DNA of 64,000 nt from Candidatus Saccharimonadota bacterium. Lineage in GTDB: Bacteria > Patescibacteriota > Saccharimonadia > Saccharimonadales > Saccharimonadaceae. Made by a program: the position numbers and the translations under genes. Under the pieces are notes generated by a model. It worked only from the letters and a program-made list of their open reading frames with translations. It ran no database searches and had not been told where the DNA came from. This document shows positions 32,793 to 41,357 of the stretch, piece by piece (the first letter of the stretch is position 1; each line of letters opens with the position of its first letter). The stretch spans positions 268,477-332,476 of the forward strand of contig CAJPIO010000001.1 of NCBI GenBank assembly GCA_905365145.1, read 5' to 3'.

Positions 32793-33500
32793 ATGCCTGC
32801 CAAATTTCAAACTATCGACGATCCGGAGTTCGGCGAGATTGTTATCATGCGCCGCGCTACTCGCTACACCCGCATCAAGCTCGGCACCGACGGGCGCTTT
32901 GTCGTTACTAGCGGCCGGCTGGTACCGCTGGCGTTTATTCGCTCGTTTATTGAACGGTCGCGCGAAGACTTGCGCAAAATAGCCAAAGATTCGTCCATCG
33001 CCCAGCCGTATCGCGACGGGCAGCTCATCGGCAAAACCCATCAATTAGCTATCGTACCGACACAGATGATCAAACAGCCGGAAATTCGTACCATGCGCGG
33101 CAAGCTTCTAGTCAAGCTGCCGCCCGAATTTTCACTCGAAGATCAAGATGTTCAGCAGCAAATCCGCGACGAAGCAATCAAGATCCTGCGCCGCGATGCC
33201 AAAAAATACTTACCGCCGCTACTAGAAGAATTAGCTGGCACTCATGGTTTCGCTTACCAGCGCGTTCGCTTCAGCCACGCTGGCAGCCGATGGGGCAGCT
33301 GCAGCTCCAACGGAACTATTAGCCTCAATATTGCTTTGATGAAACTACCCGATGAATTGATTCGGTATGTATTGATTCACGAGCTCTGCCACACTCGCCA
33401 TATGAATCACTCCGCAGCCTTTTGGCGCGAAGTTGAACGCTACGATCCGCACTACCGCCTCCACCGGCAGCAGCTCAAGCGCCAAACTCCAATCGTCTAA
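32793..33500 (+). CDS. YgjP-type zinc metallopeptidase
   Basis: This 235-residue protein carries the DUF45/YgjP (WLM-SprT-like) metalloprotease domain. The zinc site is HELCHTRHMNHSAAFW (HExxH with a third His), preceded by SRWGSCSSNGTISLNIALM, a hallmark of the family. The N-terminal half (VIMRRATRYTRIKLGTDGRF) is the usual beta-rich region. Cellular role of YgjP proteins is poorly known. It begins four bases after the kinase gene, so the two form an operon. Confidence 0.92.
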   Translation: MPAKFQTIDDPEFGEIVIMRRATRYTRIKLGTDGRFVVTSGRLVPLAFIRSFIERSREDLRKIAKDSSIAQPYRDGQLIGKTHQLAIVPTQMIKQPEIRTMRGKLLVKLPPEFSLEDQDVQQQIRDEAIKILRRDAKKYLPPLLEELAGTHGFAYQRVRFSHAGSRWGSCSSNGTISLNIALMKLPDELIRYVLIHELCHTRHMNHSAAFWREVERYDPHYRLHRQQLKRQTPIV

Positions 33501-33542
33501 GTCTTTTCATAAATTGCCTTTACGGTTATACTAATAATAGCT

Positions 33543-35177
33543 ATGGGTGGCCAAGTCAAAGACTATATAAACATCGATCCATCGACGCATCGCATGAAAA
33601 TTATTCGCTGGATAGCGCTTTTGATTCCGCTGCTATTAGTGGCGTACAGCGTCTTCATGCAATTCTCGCCGCTCGGCAAGCCAACGGCAGTGAATATGTA
33701 CGCTTTTTATACGGTTAATATCTGTTGGGTCATCATCGGCTTTTGGCAATTTTTCACGGTGCGGCAGCATACTGGCTACATTATCGGACTCATTAGTTAT
33801 CATATTCTAGCGTTAGTCTATGTGCTGACAGTTTCAGGTTTTGATATGCCGCTGATTTACACCTGGTCTGCGCTGTTGCTAGCCAGCTCTGTTTACCTGG
33901 GCCAGTCTGGCATTAATATTAGTATTGCGACATTGTTTGCGGCTGCCTCGGGCAGTGTTATTATTCATGCTAGCGACGACAAACAAGTTGTGTCTATCGT
34001 CATCCACTTTTTGGGTACGCTCATCATCAGCTACATGGTCAAGATGGTCATTTCAGCCCAGGCGATTGATCAAGCCGAACTCTTGCGCAGCCAAACCGCC
34101 GAGCGTCTGCAGCGCGATCGCATAGTTACTATCGTCAACAACCTCTCTGACGCTATTATTAGCACCGATAGAAACGGCATCATTTCGCTATACAACGCCT
34201 CGGCGCTAAACCTATTTGATACTAATACCGATCTCGCTGGCAAATGTATTGACGATTTTATTTCGATCATTGACAAGAATAAACAGCCATTCAAGTTCGC
34301 TGACAAGCTGCATTCCGCCAAAACTACGCAATACCGCGACGATCTAACTGCCAGAATATCCAACGAAAGCATTCGCCTCGGCGCAACATACTCGCCAATT
34401 CGTAGCACCAACAGTGTCAGTGACGATGGCTATGTGATCATCTTGCGCGATATCACCAAGCAAAAATCTCTCGACGACGAGCGCGACGAGTTTATTTCGG
34501 TTGTCAGCCACGAGCTACGCACCCCGATTACTATCGCCGAAGGATCACTAAGTAATGTCTCACTGATGATCAAGCGTCCCGACATTCCAAAAGAAAGATT
34601 AATCAATAGCATCAGCACTGCCCACGAGCAAATTATATTTCTAGCTAGAATGGTCAACGATCTCTCAACCTTGAGCCGTGCTGAACGCGGTGTAGCCGAT
34701 GAGCCAGAGAATATCGACGTTCAGGCATTAATCAATGAGCTATACGCTGAATATGCGCCACAAGCTGCCGACAAATCACTAACCTTTGACATTGACATTG
34801 CGCCGCAAGTCGGCCAGGTTAATCAAAGCCGCCTTTACCTAAAAGAGGTCTTGCAAAACTTCATCAACAATGCCATACGCTACACCGAAAAGGGCGGTGT
34901 CACTATCATCGTCAAGCCCGGCGAAAACGACACCATCAATTTTGCAATCAAAGATACTGGCATTGGCATCAGCCGCAGCGACCAGGCACACTTATACCAG
35001 AAATTCTGGCGCAGCGAAGACTATCGCACCCGTGAAACCAGCGGCACTGGGCTTGGTCTTTACGTTGTCGCCAAACTAGCCCTCAAACTCAAAACCGAGA
35101 TCAAACTCAAAAGCCGCCTCAATCACGGATCGACATTTAGCTTTTCGCTGCCCGCCGTGAAAAAGAATAAATCTTAA
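33543..35177 (+). CDS. membrane sensor histidine kinase (orphan)
   Basis: This 544-residue kinase has six or so N-terminal membrane helices (residues 18-175), a PAS domain (about 200-305, IVNNLSDAIISTDRNGIISL, ending in VIILRDITKQKSLDDE), a HisKA domain with the phosphorylated His323 in SVVSHELRTPITI, and an HATPase domain with N box NFINNAIRYTEKGG, DTGIGIS and TSGTGLGLYVV. The multi-helix sensor suggests detection within or at the membrane. No response regulator is adjacent; the nearest is at 60629 with its own kinase. Confidence 0.93.
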   Translation: MGGQVKDYINIDPSTHRMKIIRWIALLIPLLLVAYSVFMQFSPLGKPTAVNMYAFYTVNICWVIIGFWQFFTVRQHTGYIIGLISYHILALVYVLTVSGFDMPLIYTWSALLLASSVYLGQSGINISIATLFAAASGSVIIHASDDKQVVSIVIHFLGTLIISYMVKMVISAQAIDQAELLRSQTAERLQRDRIVTIVNNLSDAIISTDRNGIISLYNASALNLFDTNTDLAGKCIDDFISIIDKNKQPFKFADKLHSAKTTQYRDDLTARISNESIRLGATYSPIRSTNSVSDDGYVIILRDITKQKSLDDERDEFISVVSHELRTPITIAEGSLSNVSLMIKRPDIPKERLINSISTAHEQIIFLARMVNDLSTLSRAERGVADEPENIDVQALINELYAEYAPQAADKSLTFDIDIAPQVGQVNQSRLYLKEVLQNFINNAIRYTEKGGVTIIVKPGENDTINFAIKDTGIGISRSDQAHLYQKFWRSEDYRTRETSGTGLGLYVVAKLALKLKTEIKLKSRLNHGSTFSFSLPAVKKNKS

Positions 35178-35202
35178 CGCTTTAGAAAAGACGCGAAATC
35201 GC

Positions 35203-35260
35203 TTGCTATTTTCGCTCGGCAGTCGTATAATTAACTTGACAGTCTGGGACATACCAGACT
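35203..35260 (+). promoter_or_regulatory. secE promoter and leader hairpin
   Basis: TTGCTA (35203-35208), 17 bases, TATAAT (35226-35231). The 5' leader then contains a seven-base hairpin AGTCTGG (35241-35247) / CCAGACT (35254-35260), ending ten bases before the ribosome-binding site GGGAGG. Confidence 0.7.
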
Positions 35261-35285
35261 ATTTAATTTGGGAGGAAACACTATC

Positions 35286-35705
35286 GTGGTAAAATCCGCA
35301 AAAGGTAAGTCAAAGCAAAAGTCACAAAACCGCATCACTCGCATTACTGCTGGCGACAAAGCTGCAAAGCCAAAGAAGCCGAGCATCCTGGCGACCGCCA
35401 AAGAATTAGCTGGCCGCGCGCAAACCGAAAAATCTAGCACCAAAACTGCTAAGACTAGCGTCAAAACTAAAACTGCCGCCAGCAAGCCGAAGAACTCAAA
35501 AAGCCTCCGCAATCCGCTCAGCGCCATCACTGGTTATTTCCGCGGCGCCTGGCAAGAAATCAAGCAAGTCCGCTGGCCAGACCGCCGTTCGACCTGGGGT
35601 ATGGTCGGCGCGCTGATCGTTTTTACCGCAGCGCTGTTTCTGGTCATTATCTTGCTAGATTACGGCTTCGCTTGGCTATTCAAACTAATCATGGGAACAA
35701 AGTAG
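35286..35705 (+). CDS. secE: preprotein translocase subunit SecE
   Basis: SecE (139 residues) stabilises SecY. The conserved C-terminal part has GAWQEIKQVRWPDRRSTWGM, the amphipathic helix, followed by one membrane helix (VGALIVFTAALFLVIILLDY). The N-terminal 80 residues are a Lys/Ala/Ser/Thr-rich extension (KSAKGKSKQKSQNRITRI...) of low complexity. The GTG at 35286 is chosen as start since GGGAGG lies ten bases upstream; the frame opens further at a TTG inside that site. It precedes nusG, as usual. Confidence 0.93.
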   Translation: MVKSAKGKSKQKSQNRITRITAGDKAAKPKKPSILATAKELAGRAQTEKSSTKTAKTSVKTKTAASKPKNSKSLRNPLSAITGYFRGAWQEIKQVRWPDRRSTWGMVGALIVFTAALFLVIILLDYGFAWLFKLIMGTK

Positions 35706-35715
35706 AAAGGATCTT

Positions 35716-36264
35716 ATGGCAAAATCAAATCGTTATGACAGCTCGCGGCAATGGTATGCCATCCATACTTACAGCGGCTACGAGGAAAAAGTCGCTGAAA
35801 GCATCCGCCAGCGCGCTCAAACTATCGACATGGCTGATAAAATTTTTGACGCCATTGTGCCGAAAGAAAAGCAAGTTCAAATCAAAAATGGCAAGCGCAA
35901 AATCATCAACGCCATCATTTTTCAGGGTTACGTCTTGGTCGAGATGAAATTAACCGACGAAACTTGGTATATCGTCCGCAACACGCCAGGCGTTACCGGC
36001 TTTGTCGGCAGCGGCACCTCGCCAACTCCAGTTTCCGAAGCAGAAATTACCAAAATTAAAAAGCGCATGAACGTTGAGGATCCAAAACACCAAATCGACT
36101 TCACAGAAGGAGAAGTAGTTAATATCATCGACGGGCCCTTCAAAGGTTTTGACGGCGCCGTTAGCGAGATTGACGCTGCCAAAGGCACTCTTAAAGTCAT
36201 GGTCAGCATGTTCGGCCGCGACACGCCAGTCGAGCTCGATGCTTTGCAGGTCAAAAAAGTCTAG
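35716..36264 (+). CDS. nusG: transcription antitermination protein NusG
   Basis: NusG (182 residues) has the NGN domain (RQWYAIHTYSGYEEKVAESI, GYVLVEMKLTDETWYIVRNT, PGVTGFVGSGTSPTPVSEAE) and a C-terminal KOW domain (FTEGEVVNIIDGPFKGFDGA). It links RNA polymerase to Rho or the ribosome. It follows secE by ten bases. Confidence 0.97.
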   Translation: MAKSNRYDSSRQWYAIHTYSGYEEKVAESIRQRAQTIDMADKIFDAIVPKEKQVQIKNGKRKIINAIIFQGYVLVEMKLTDETWYIVRNTPGVTGFVGSGTSPTPVSEAEITKIKKRMNVEDPKHQIDFTEGEVVNIIDGPFKGFDGAVSEIDAAKGTLKVMVSMFGRDTPVELDALQVKKV

Positions 36265-36339
36265 GCCGCCAAGCAAAATTCTTATCACAGCAAGAGAGTT
36301 TGACGTCCTGAAAAACCGTACAACTCGCAGAGCTTTAGC

Positions 36340-36368
36340 TTGCGTAATCTCGTAAAACACGCTATACT
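36340..36368 (+). promoter_or_regulatory. rplK promoter
   Basis: TTGCGT (36340-36345), 17 bases, TATACT (36363-36368), separating rplK from the secE-nusG transcript. Confidence 0.7.
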
Positions 36369-36422
36369 ATAGCAGTTACGCACTAAATATCAGCTTCTCA
36401 ATATATTTAGTAAAGGAAAATT

Positions 36423-36848
36423 ATGGCAAAGAAAATTATTGGTAACTTGAAGTTACGTATTCCGGCCGGCCGAGCAACTGCCGGACCTCCGGTCGGTTCA
36501 ACACTTGGCCAGTGGGGCTTGAATATGATGGACTTTATCAATCCATTCAACGAAGCCACCAAAGGCATGATGGGCAAAGATGTCATCGTGCATATTCAAG
36601 TCTACGAAGACCGCACTTTCACCTGGAACTGCTTGGGTCAGCCAGTCGACGACATGATCCGCAGTGCTATCGGCATCCAAAAGGGCAGCGGCAAGCCGCA
36701 CGTCGATAAAGTCGGCAAAATCACTCGCGCTCAGCTAGAAGAAATCGCCAAAACCAAGATAGATCAACTCAACGCTATTGACTTAGATGGCGCCGTCAAG
36801 GTAGTTGCTGGTACCGCTCGCAGCATGGGCGTAGAAGTTGTTGACTAA
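36423..36848 (+). CDS. rplK: 50S ribosomal protein uL11
   Basis: uL11 (141 residues) forms the GTPase-associated centre base with the L10-L7/L12 stalk. Signatures: LRIPAGRATAGPPVGSTLGQ, then GLNMMDFINPFNEAT, and the RNA-binding C-terminal DLDGAVKVVAGTARSMGVEV. The usual partner rplA (uL1) is not downstream; a tRNA-Pro and unrelated genes follow. Confidence 0.97.
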   Translation: MAKKIIGNLKLRIPAGRATAGPPVGSTLGQWGLNMMDFINPFNEATKGMMGKDVIVHIQVYEDRTFTWNCLGQPVDDMIRSAIGIQKGSGKPHVDKVGKITRAQLEEIAKTKIDQLNAIDLDGAVKVVAGTARSMGVEVVD

Positions 36849-36856
36849 CTAAATAG

Positions 36857-36885
36857 TTTACACACTCCGGCGCCTAGGATATAAT
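36857..36885 (+). promoter_or_regulatory. tRNA-Pro promoter
   Basis: TTTACA (36857-36862), 17 bases, TATAAT (36880-36885), 11 bases before the mature tRNA. Confidence 0.75.
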
Positions 36886-36896
36886 AGGCTAAGTGT

Positions 36897-36973
36897 CGGG
36901 GTGTGGCGCAGCTTGGTAGCGCGCACCGTTCGGGACGGTGAGGTCGCTGGTTCAAATCCAGTCACCCCGACCA
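36897..36973 (+). tRNA. tRNA-Pro (anticodon CGG)
   Basis: Acceptor CGGGGTG pairs with CACCCCG, A discriminator, encoded CCA. Anticodon stem CACCG/CGGTG encloses TTCGGGA, giving CGG (proline, CCG). Confidence 0.95.
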
Positions 36974-37004
36974 TTGAGCCCGTACTCAAACCCGTGTCAT
37001 GGTG

Positions 37005-37028
37005 AACCCGTGGCGCGGGTTTTGTTTG
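37005..37028 (+). terminator. terminator after tRNA-Pro
   Basis: AACCCG (37005-37010) and CGGGTT (37016-37021) around TGGCG, followed by TTGTTT. Confidence 0.7.
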
Positions 37029-37076
37029 CCTCATACTTGCTTTGCATCACTTAGCAATGCTATAGTTGGAGGCGAG

Positions 37077-37541
37077 ATGTATAATTGTTTTCGTTTCTTT
37101 GCCCACTCGCCGGAATGGAACACTATCCATCAAGCTGGTTTTTTAGGCTGGCTATTAACCCCAGTTAAACAAGACCCGGCAGTTGTCCAAGAGTTTCCTA
37201 TATATATCCAAATCGGTCTTAAATCGTCCGATATGTATCTTGACCTGCCTGTCTGCGCAATAAATGCCATTTTGTTTCTTATGCTTTTTGGGCTGGGGTC
37301 TTACTTGGTTTCATTTGGTATGAAATACCGTTCATGGCGCACAACAGGAGCGATTCTCATCCTTGCTGGATTAGGATGGTATTTTACGCTACGCAACTAC
37401 TGTGGCAACTACTATAGCGCCACGTTTATCATCAAAGTCGTATATACGCTCGTCGCTTTAGCTTTTGCTGGCGGCGGTGTTGCTATAGGAAAATATAGAC
37501 GCAGCATCATTGATACTACTCGACCATCATCACGGCTTTAA
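37077..37541 (+). CDS. membrane protein, function unknown
   Basis: This 154-residue protein has three predicted membrane segments (about residues 60-85, VCAINAILFLMLFGLGSYLV; 92-110, TTGAILILAGLGWYF; 122-142, VVYTLVALAFAGGGVAIG). A cysteine pair sits outside the membrane (C4 and the CGNYY segment). The start at 37077 has GGAGGCG in front; the longer frame to 36999 overlaps the tRNA terminator. More AT-rich than the flanking housekeeping genes. No family recognised. Confidence 0.65.
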   Translation: MYNCFRFFAHSPEWNTIHQAGFLGWLLTPVKQDPAVVQEFPIYIQIGLKSSDMYLDLPVCAINAILFLMLFGLGSYLVSFGMKYRSWRTTGAILILAGLGWYFTLRNYCGNYYSATFIIKVVYTLVALAFAGGGVAIGKYRRSIIDTTRPSSRL

Positions 37542-37606
37542 CCAATCAACTCACAAAGATTTCTATACCGCTGGCGCTTAGTTGTGGTAGAATAGAATTA
37601 TAAATT

Positions 37607-38380
37607 ATGAAGGGTGAATTTTTGAATAAGCATAAGTTTAGCGTGCTTGTGATTACGCTAGCTTTTTCAGCGATATTAGGTCTAGCTACCTTCACTGGGC
37701 TAGATTATTACAAAACTGCTAAAGACATCAGAGCCAAAGAGCAGGAAACCGCCGACAAGCTCGCTGCCGCCCAGCAAAAAGCCTGGGCCGAAAAAGCCGC
37801 CCTCCGCAAGAAAGTCTTAAAAGACTACAACAGCACGATCATTGTTATTAATAAAAAGCACTGCTTCGAGCCAAAAACTTGGCAGCCGAATGATTTGGCG
37901 CCTATCGAAAAGGGGATATCCTTGCGCAAAGAGGCCGCTGCCCAATACAACGCCATGAAAGCCGCTGCCACGCAAGCAAAAATGCCGTTAGCCTCGACTA
38001 GCGGCTACCGATCTTACAACGACCAAGTCGAAACTTATGACTATTGGGTCAAACATAGCAACCAGAAAGAAGCTGACTCCGCTAGCGCCCGGCCAGGCTG
38101 CAGCGAGCATCAAACTGGCTTAGCCGTCGACCTCAAGGCTGACAATTGCGTCCTGCAATGCTTCGCCACTACGCCAACATACAAGTGGCTGGCCGAGCAC
38201 GCCGCCGAGTACGGTTTCATCCAGCGCTATCCTGACAACGCCAAAAATATCACCGGCTATGTCGTCGAAACTTGGCACTGGCGTTACGTCGGCCGCGAAA
38301 CCGCTCAAGACATGAAAAAGCGCGAGATCAAAACTCTCGAAGAATACTTCAATGTTACAGGCGGCGATTATTCAAATTAA
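37607..38380 (+). CDS. D-Ala-D-Ala carboxypeptidase (VanY/M15B)
   Basis: This 257-residue M15B peptidase trims the terminal D-Ala from peptidoglycan stems. An N-terminal membrane anchor (SVLVITLAFSAILGLATFTG) is followed by a Lys/Ala-rich helical stalk (about 36-75). The zinc and catalytic motifs are SEHQTGLAVD (residues 166-175, His168) and ETWHWRY (Glu221, His224); GYRSYNDQVETY is the upstream substrate-binding motif. All expected ligands are present, so it is probably active on the outer face of the membrane, consistent with a monoderm wall. Confidence 0.93.
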   Translation: MKGEFLNKHKFSVLVITLAFSAILGLATFTGLDYYKTAKDIRAKEQETADKLAAAQQKAWAEKAALRKKVLKDYNSTIIVINKKHCFEPKTWQPNDLAPIEKGISLRKEAAAQYNAMKAAATQAKMPLASTSGYRSYNDQVETYDYWVKHSNQKEADSASARPGCSEHQTGLAVDLKADNCVLQCFATTPTYKWLAEHAAEYGFIQRYPDNAKNITGYVVETWHWRYVGRETAQDMKKREIKTLEEYFNVTGGDYSN

Positions 38381-38447
38381 TTTTACGTAAACACACCCTA
38401 GCCCTGATATACACCAAAACAAGAGCGCGTTCAGAAAAAGTAGTCCG

Positions 38448-40178
38448 CTAACTGCCAATCTGAACAACCGAACCGCCAATTTTGCGCCGAAAATAATCGT
38501 CGTGGCTAACATACAAAATTGCGCCAGCGTAGCGCTCGAGCGCCGCTTCCAGCTCCTCAACTGAAGGCAAATCCAGGTGGTTGGTCGGCTCGTCCAGAAT
38601 GAGCAATTGCGGCTCATTTGCTAGCATACTAATGAGCTGAAACCGAGCTTTTTGCCCGCCGCTCAAGCTAGCCAAGGGCACCGCGCCGTCGCTCTCAACA
38701 AAAAGGTAATCGCCCATCAGCTGGCGGATTTTGGTATCATTAATTTTCAGCCCGCGATCGAGATACATCTGCTCAATCGCTCGCGCCAGCGGCAAGTTCA
38801 GATAAGTCGCCGCTATCTCTTGCTCGTAAATGCCAACGCGAATTTGCGGATCGAGATAGAGAGAGCCCGCGTAAACGATTGGGGCAAATTGAACAGTATT
38901 TTGAATCAAAGCCTGAGCTAGCTGGGGCGGGACTTGAGCCGTTTTACGAAGCCGGCCAGAGGAAGCAGCGCTAGAGAACGCATTTGCCATCAACGCCCGA
39001 ATCAGCGTCGTCTTGCCAGCACCATTACGTCCGCGCAATTCAATAGCTTCGCCTTCGCGCAAATTGATATTAACACCTTCAAACAAAATCCGCTCATCGA
39101 AGCCTAGCGCTAAATCGCGAGCCTCGACAAGCTTGCGCTGCGAACGCATAGCGCTGTCTCGCATATTCAAACGAATGTTGCGAGCTTTGAATTTTTGATA
39201 ACGGTCCGCTACTTTATAATCCAGTTGCGCCACATTCTCTCTGTCAATCCAAAAAGTCGGCTTGTCAATTTTCTCCAGTTTCTCTAGCTCGGCCGCCGCT
39301 TGGTTCTCGCGCCGCTTGAATTGCGCAATCGTGCCGGGATCGCGGGCTTTTTCTTTCAGGCGGCGAAATTGCAGAACTTTGTCGCGCAAATTAGCAATCC
39401 GCCGTTCGGTTTGCTCATAATCCTGCATGGCATTGCCTGTCGCTGAAGCATTTTGGCGCAAATAATCATCATAATTGCCGCGATAACTCGCTGATGCGCC
39501 ATCGCGCAGCTCGACAATTCGATCAACCTCGGCCAGCACATCGCGGTCATGGGTGATGATCAACATTGCTTGGCGGGCGTTTTTCATCCAATCGATAAAC
39601 TGCTTCTTGGCAATATAATCCATATGATTAGTCGGCTCGTCAATCAATGCTAGATCCGCTTGCGCATGCATGATTTTCACCACCTCGACCAGGCGTTTCT
39701 GTCCGCCGCTCAAAGCCGCCAATTGGCGCTCGCCAAAACCTTCCATCTGGAAATTTTTCAGTTCCTCGGCCACCAGCTCTTCAATTCGATAAAAATCCTT
39801 CTGTCCAAAGCGCTCCAACGCCTGGCTGTACTCCTCAATCTTGCGCATATCGCTACCCATCGCTGCTGGATAAGTCGTCAAAATGTGCCGCAGCCGCGCA
39901 TATTCCGGTAGCCCGCGCAAGATATATTCCAATACCGTGATATCACCCAGACCATGGTGTTCTTGCGCCGTCGCTACAATCGTGCTGCCACGCCGAAAAA
40001 CAACCGATCCTCTGTAGTCGCTATCCGTCCCCGCCAACATGCCAAATAGCGTTGATTTGCCGACGCCGTTGCGGCCAACCAGCCCAACTTTCTCACCGTC
40101 ATCTACACCGAACGCGACATTACTCATTAGCAACTTACTACCAAAGCTTTTCTCGGTAATGCGGATATCAGCTATCAT
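38448..40178 (-). CDS. ABC-F family ATPase
   Basis: This 576-residue soluble protein has two ABC domains and no membrane segments. Domain 1: GRNGVGKST, LSGGQKRLVEVVKIM, LIDEPTNHMDY. Domain 2: GRNGAGKTTLI, LSGGQKARFQLISML, LILDEPTNHLDL. A charged coiled linker (about residues 230-310, YEQTERRIANLRDKVLQFRR) separates them, as in EttA/Uup/antibiotic-resistance ABC-F factors that act in the ribosomal E site. Which subfamily is not clear; the linker length is moderate. Confidence 0.93.
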   Translation of the reverse strand: MIADIRITEKSFGSKLLMSNVAFGVDDGEKVGLVGRNGVGKSTLFGMLAGTDSDYRGSVVFRRGSTIVATAQEHHGLGDITVLEYILRGLPEYARLRHILTTYPAAMGSDMRKIEEYSQALERFGQKDFYRIEELVAEELKNFQMEGFGERQLAALSGGQKRLVEVVKIMHAQADLALIDEPTNHMDYIAKKQFIDWMKNARQAMLIITHDRDVLAEVDRIVELRDGASASYRGNYDDYLRQNASATGNAMQDYEQTERRIANLRDKVLQFRRLKEKARDPGTIAQFKRRENQAAAELEKLEKIDKPTFWIDRENVAQLDYKVADRYQKFKARNIRLNMRDSAMRSQRKLVEARDLALGFDERILFEGVNINLREGEAIELRGRNGAGKTTLIRALMANAFSSAASSGRLRKTAQVPPQLAQALIQNTVQFAPIVYAGSLYLDPQIRVGIYEQEIAATYLNLPLARAIEQMYLDRGLKINDTKIRQLMGDYLFVESDGAVPLASLSGGQKARFQLISMLANEPQLLILDEPTNHLDLPSVEELEAALERYAGAILYVSHDDYFRRKIGGSVVQIGS

Positions 40179-40247
40179 TGAGTTATTGTATCATAAATAT
40201 AGCGATAAAGCATTGAAATTATGCGTATTTTGTGATATAATTAAAAG

Positions 40248-40814
40248 ATGGATAAAGATCCTTCCGGGAGCGAGGGAGCTGAAGTTATTGATATTGCTCC
40301 TTACATTAAAGATAGAACTCCACGAAATATAGGAGAGGTGGTTTATGCGTCGTTTTCGAGAGGAGGAGGCGAGCAGAAAGAAGAACCAGGCTCGTCTGAA
40401 AAAGCTCCAGTTTATGATATATTTAGCGGCACTACGCAAAAAGACCGCCTTAGAGAACAGCTAGACGACGCCATACAGCAAATCAAAGCTTTGCCAGAAC
40501 AGCAAAAAGACGTAAATGCATATTTAGAACAGATCGATAAATTACTCGACAATATTTACCAAGATCTTGATGACGACCAAAAACTAGAATTAGCTGCGCA
40601 ATTAACATACGCACTGAGCAGGTGTCACGAGAACGTTTCCCGCGTAGCGATACCTTATCCAAACCTGCTCAAAATAATCGGTGTCGCTGCAAAATTAAGG
40701 ACAAACCGTCACCCTGCAGCTCAAGCTAGTCAATCAAGAGCCTTGTATATACTTAGTCTCATGCCAGGTGCACACGATTTGGAGAACGGTACCTACACAC
40801 CGCCAGAACAATAA
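40248..40814 (+). CDS. hypothetical helical protein
   Basis: This 188-residue protein is not recognised. The first 65 residues are polar and probably flexible (MDKDPSGSEGAEVIDIAPYI...), the rest is helical and charged (REQLDDAIQQIKALPEQQKD, YLEQIDKLLDNIYQDLDDDQ). No membrane segment. A TATAAT box (40236-40241) ends six bases before the ATG, so the message is leaderless. It lies just upstream of smpB, which has its own -10 box. Confidence 0.7.
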   Translation: MDKDPSGSEGAEVIDIAPYIKDRTPRNIGEVVYASFSRGGGEQKEEPGSSEKAPVYDIFSGTTQKDRLREQLDDAIQQIKALPEQQKDVNAYLEQIDKLLDNIYQDLDDDQKLELAAQLTYALSRCHENVSRVAIPYPNLLKIIGVAAKLRTNRHPAAQASQSRALYILSLMPGAHDLENGTYTPPEQ

Positions 40815-40832
40815 ACCTGTTATAATTAACAT

Positions 40833-41318
40833 ATGTCTAAGAAATCTAGCGCTAAGACAAAAAGGTTAGCTACTCAAACGATTGTTAACCGGCGAGCGCG
40901 GTTTGATTATGAGCTTGGCGATGAAATCGTAGCAGGCCTAAGTTTAACCGGACTCGAAGTGCGAGCAGCCAGGGAAGGCCACGTCCAGCTCAAAGGCGCT
41001 TACGTCACTATTCGCGGCGGCGAGCTGTGGCTTAATAACGCCAGTTTTAGCTTGCGGCAGAACGAACGCGGCCAACCAAATGCGCGCACTGTCGATACTA
41101 GTCCGCGCAAACTGCTGGCCAGCCGGCGCCAAATCGATCAATTAGCTGCTCGCAAAAAAGAAGGCTTCACTATCGTTCCAACCAAACTGCTTACTAGCGG
41201 ACGCTACATCAAATTAGTCATCGCTCTAGGCAAGGGTAAAAAACGCTACGACAAACGCCAAGCTATCAAACAGCGCGATCTAGAACGCGAACACAGCCGC
41301 ATTTTGCGCAAATTTTAG
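40833..41318 (+). CDS. smpB: SsrA-binding protein SmpB
   Basis: SmpB (161 residues) binds tmRNA and delivers it to stalled ribosomes. Signatures are RARFDYELGDEIVAGLSLTG, LEVRAAREGHVQLKGAYVTI, LNNASF and the basic C-terminal tail DKRQAIKQRDLEREHSRILR. tmRNA itself was not found in this window. TATAAT at 40821-40826 ends six bases before the ATG, another leaderless arrangement. Confidence 0.95.
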   Translation: MSKKSSAKTKRLATQTIVNRRARFDYELGDEIVAGLSLTGLEVRAAREGHVQLKGAYVTIRGGELWLNNASFSLRQNERGQPNARTVDTSPRKLLASRRQIDQLAARKKEGFTIVPTKLLTSGRYIKLVIALGKGKKRYDKRQAIKQRDLEREHSRILRKF

Positions 41319-41357
41319 CTGCGCCGAATACACCAAGTCTCGCGCCCTGAACCGCCA

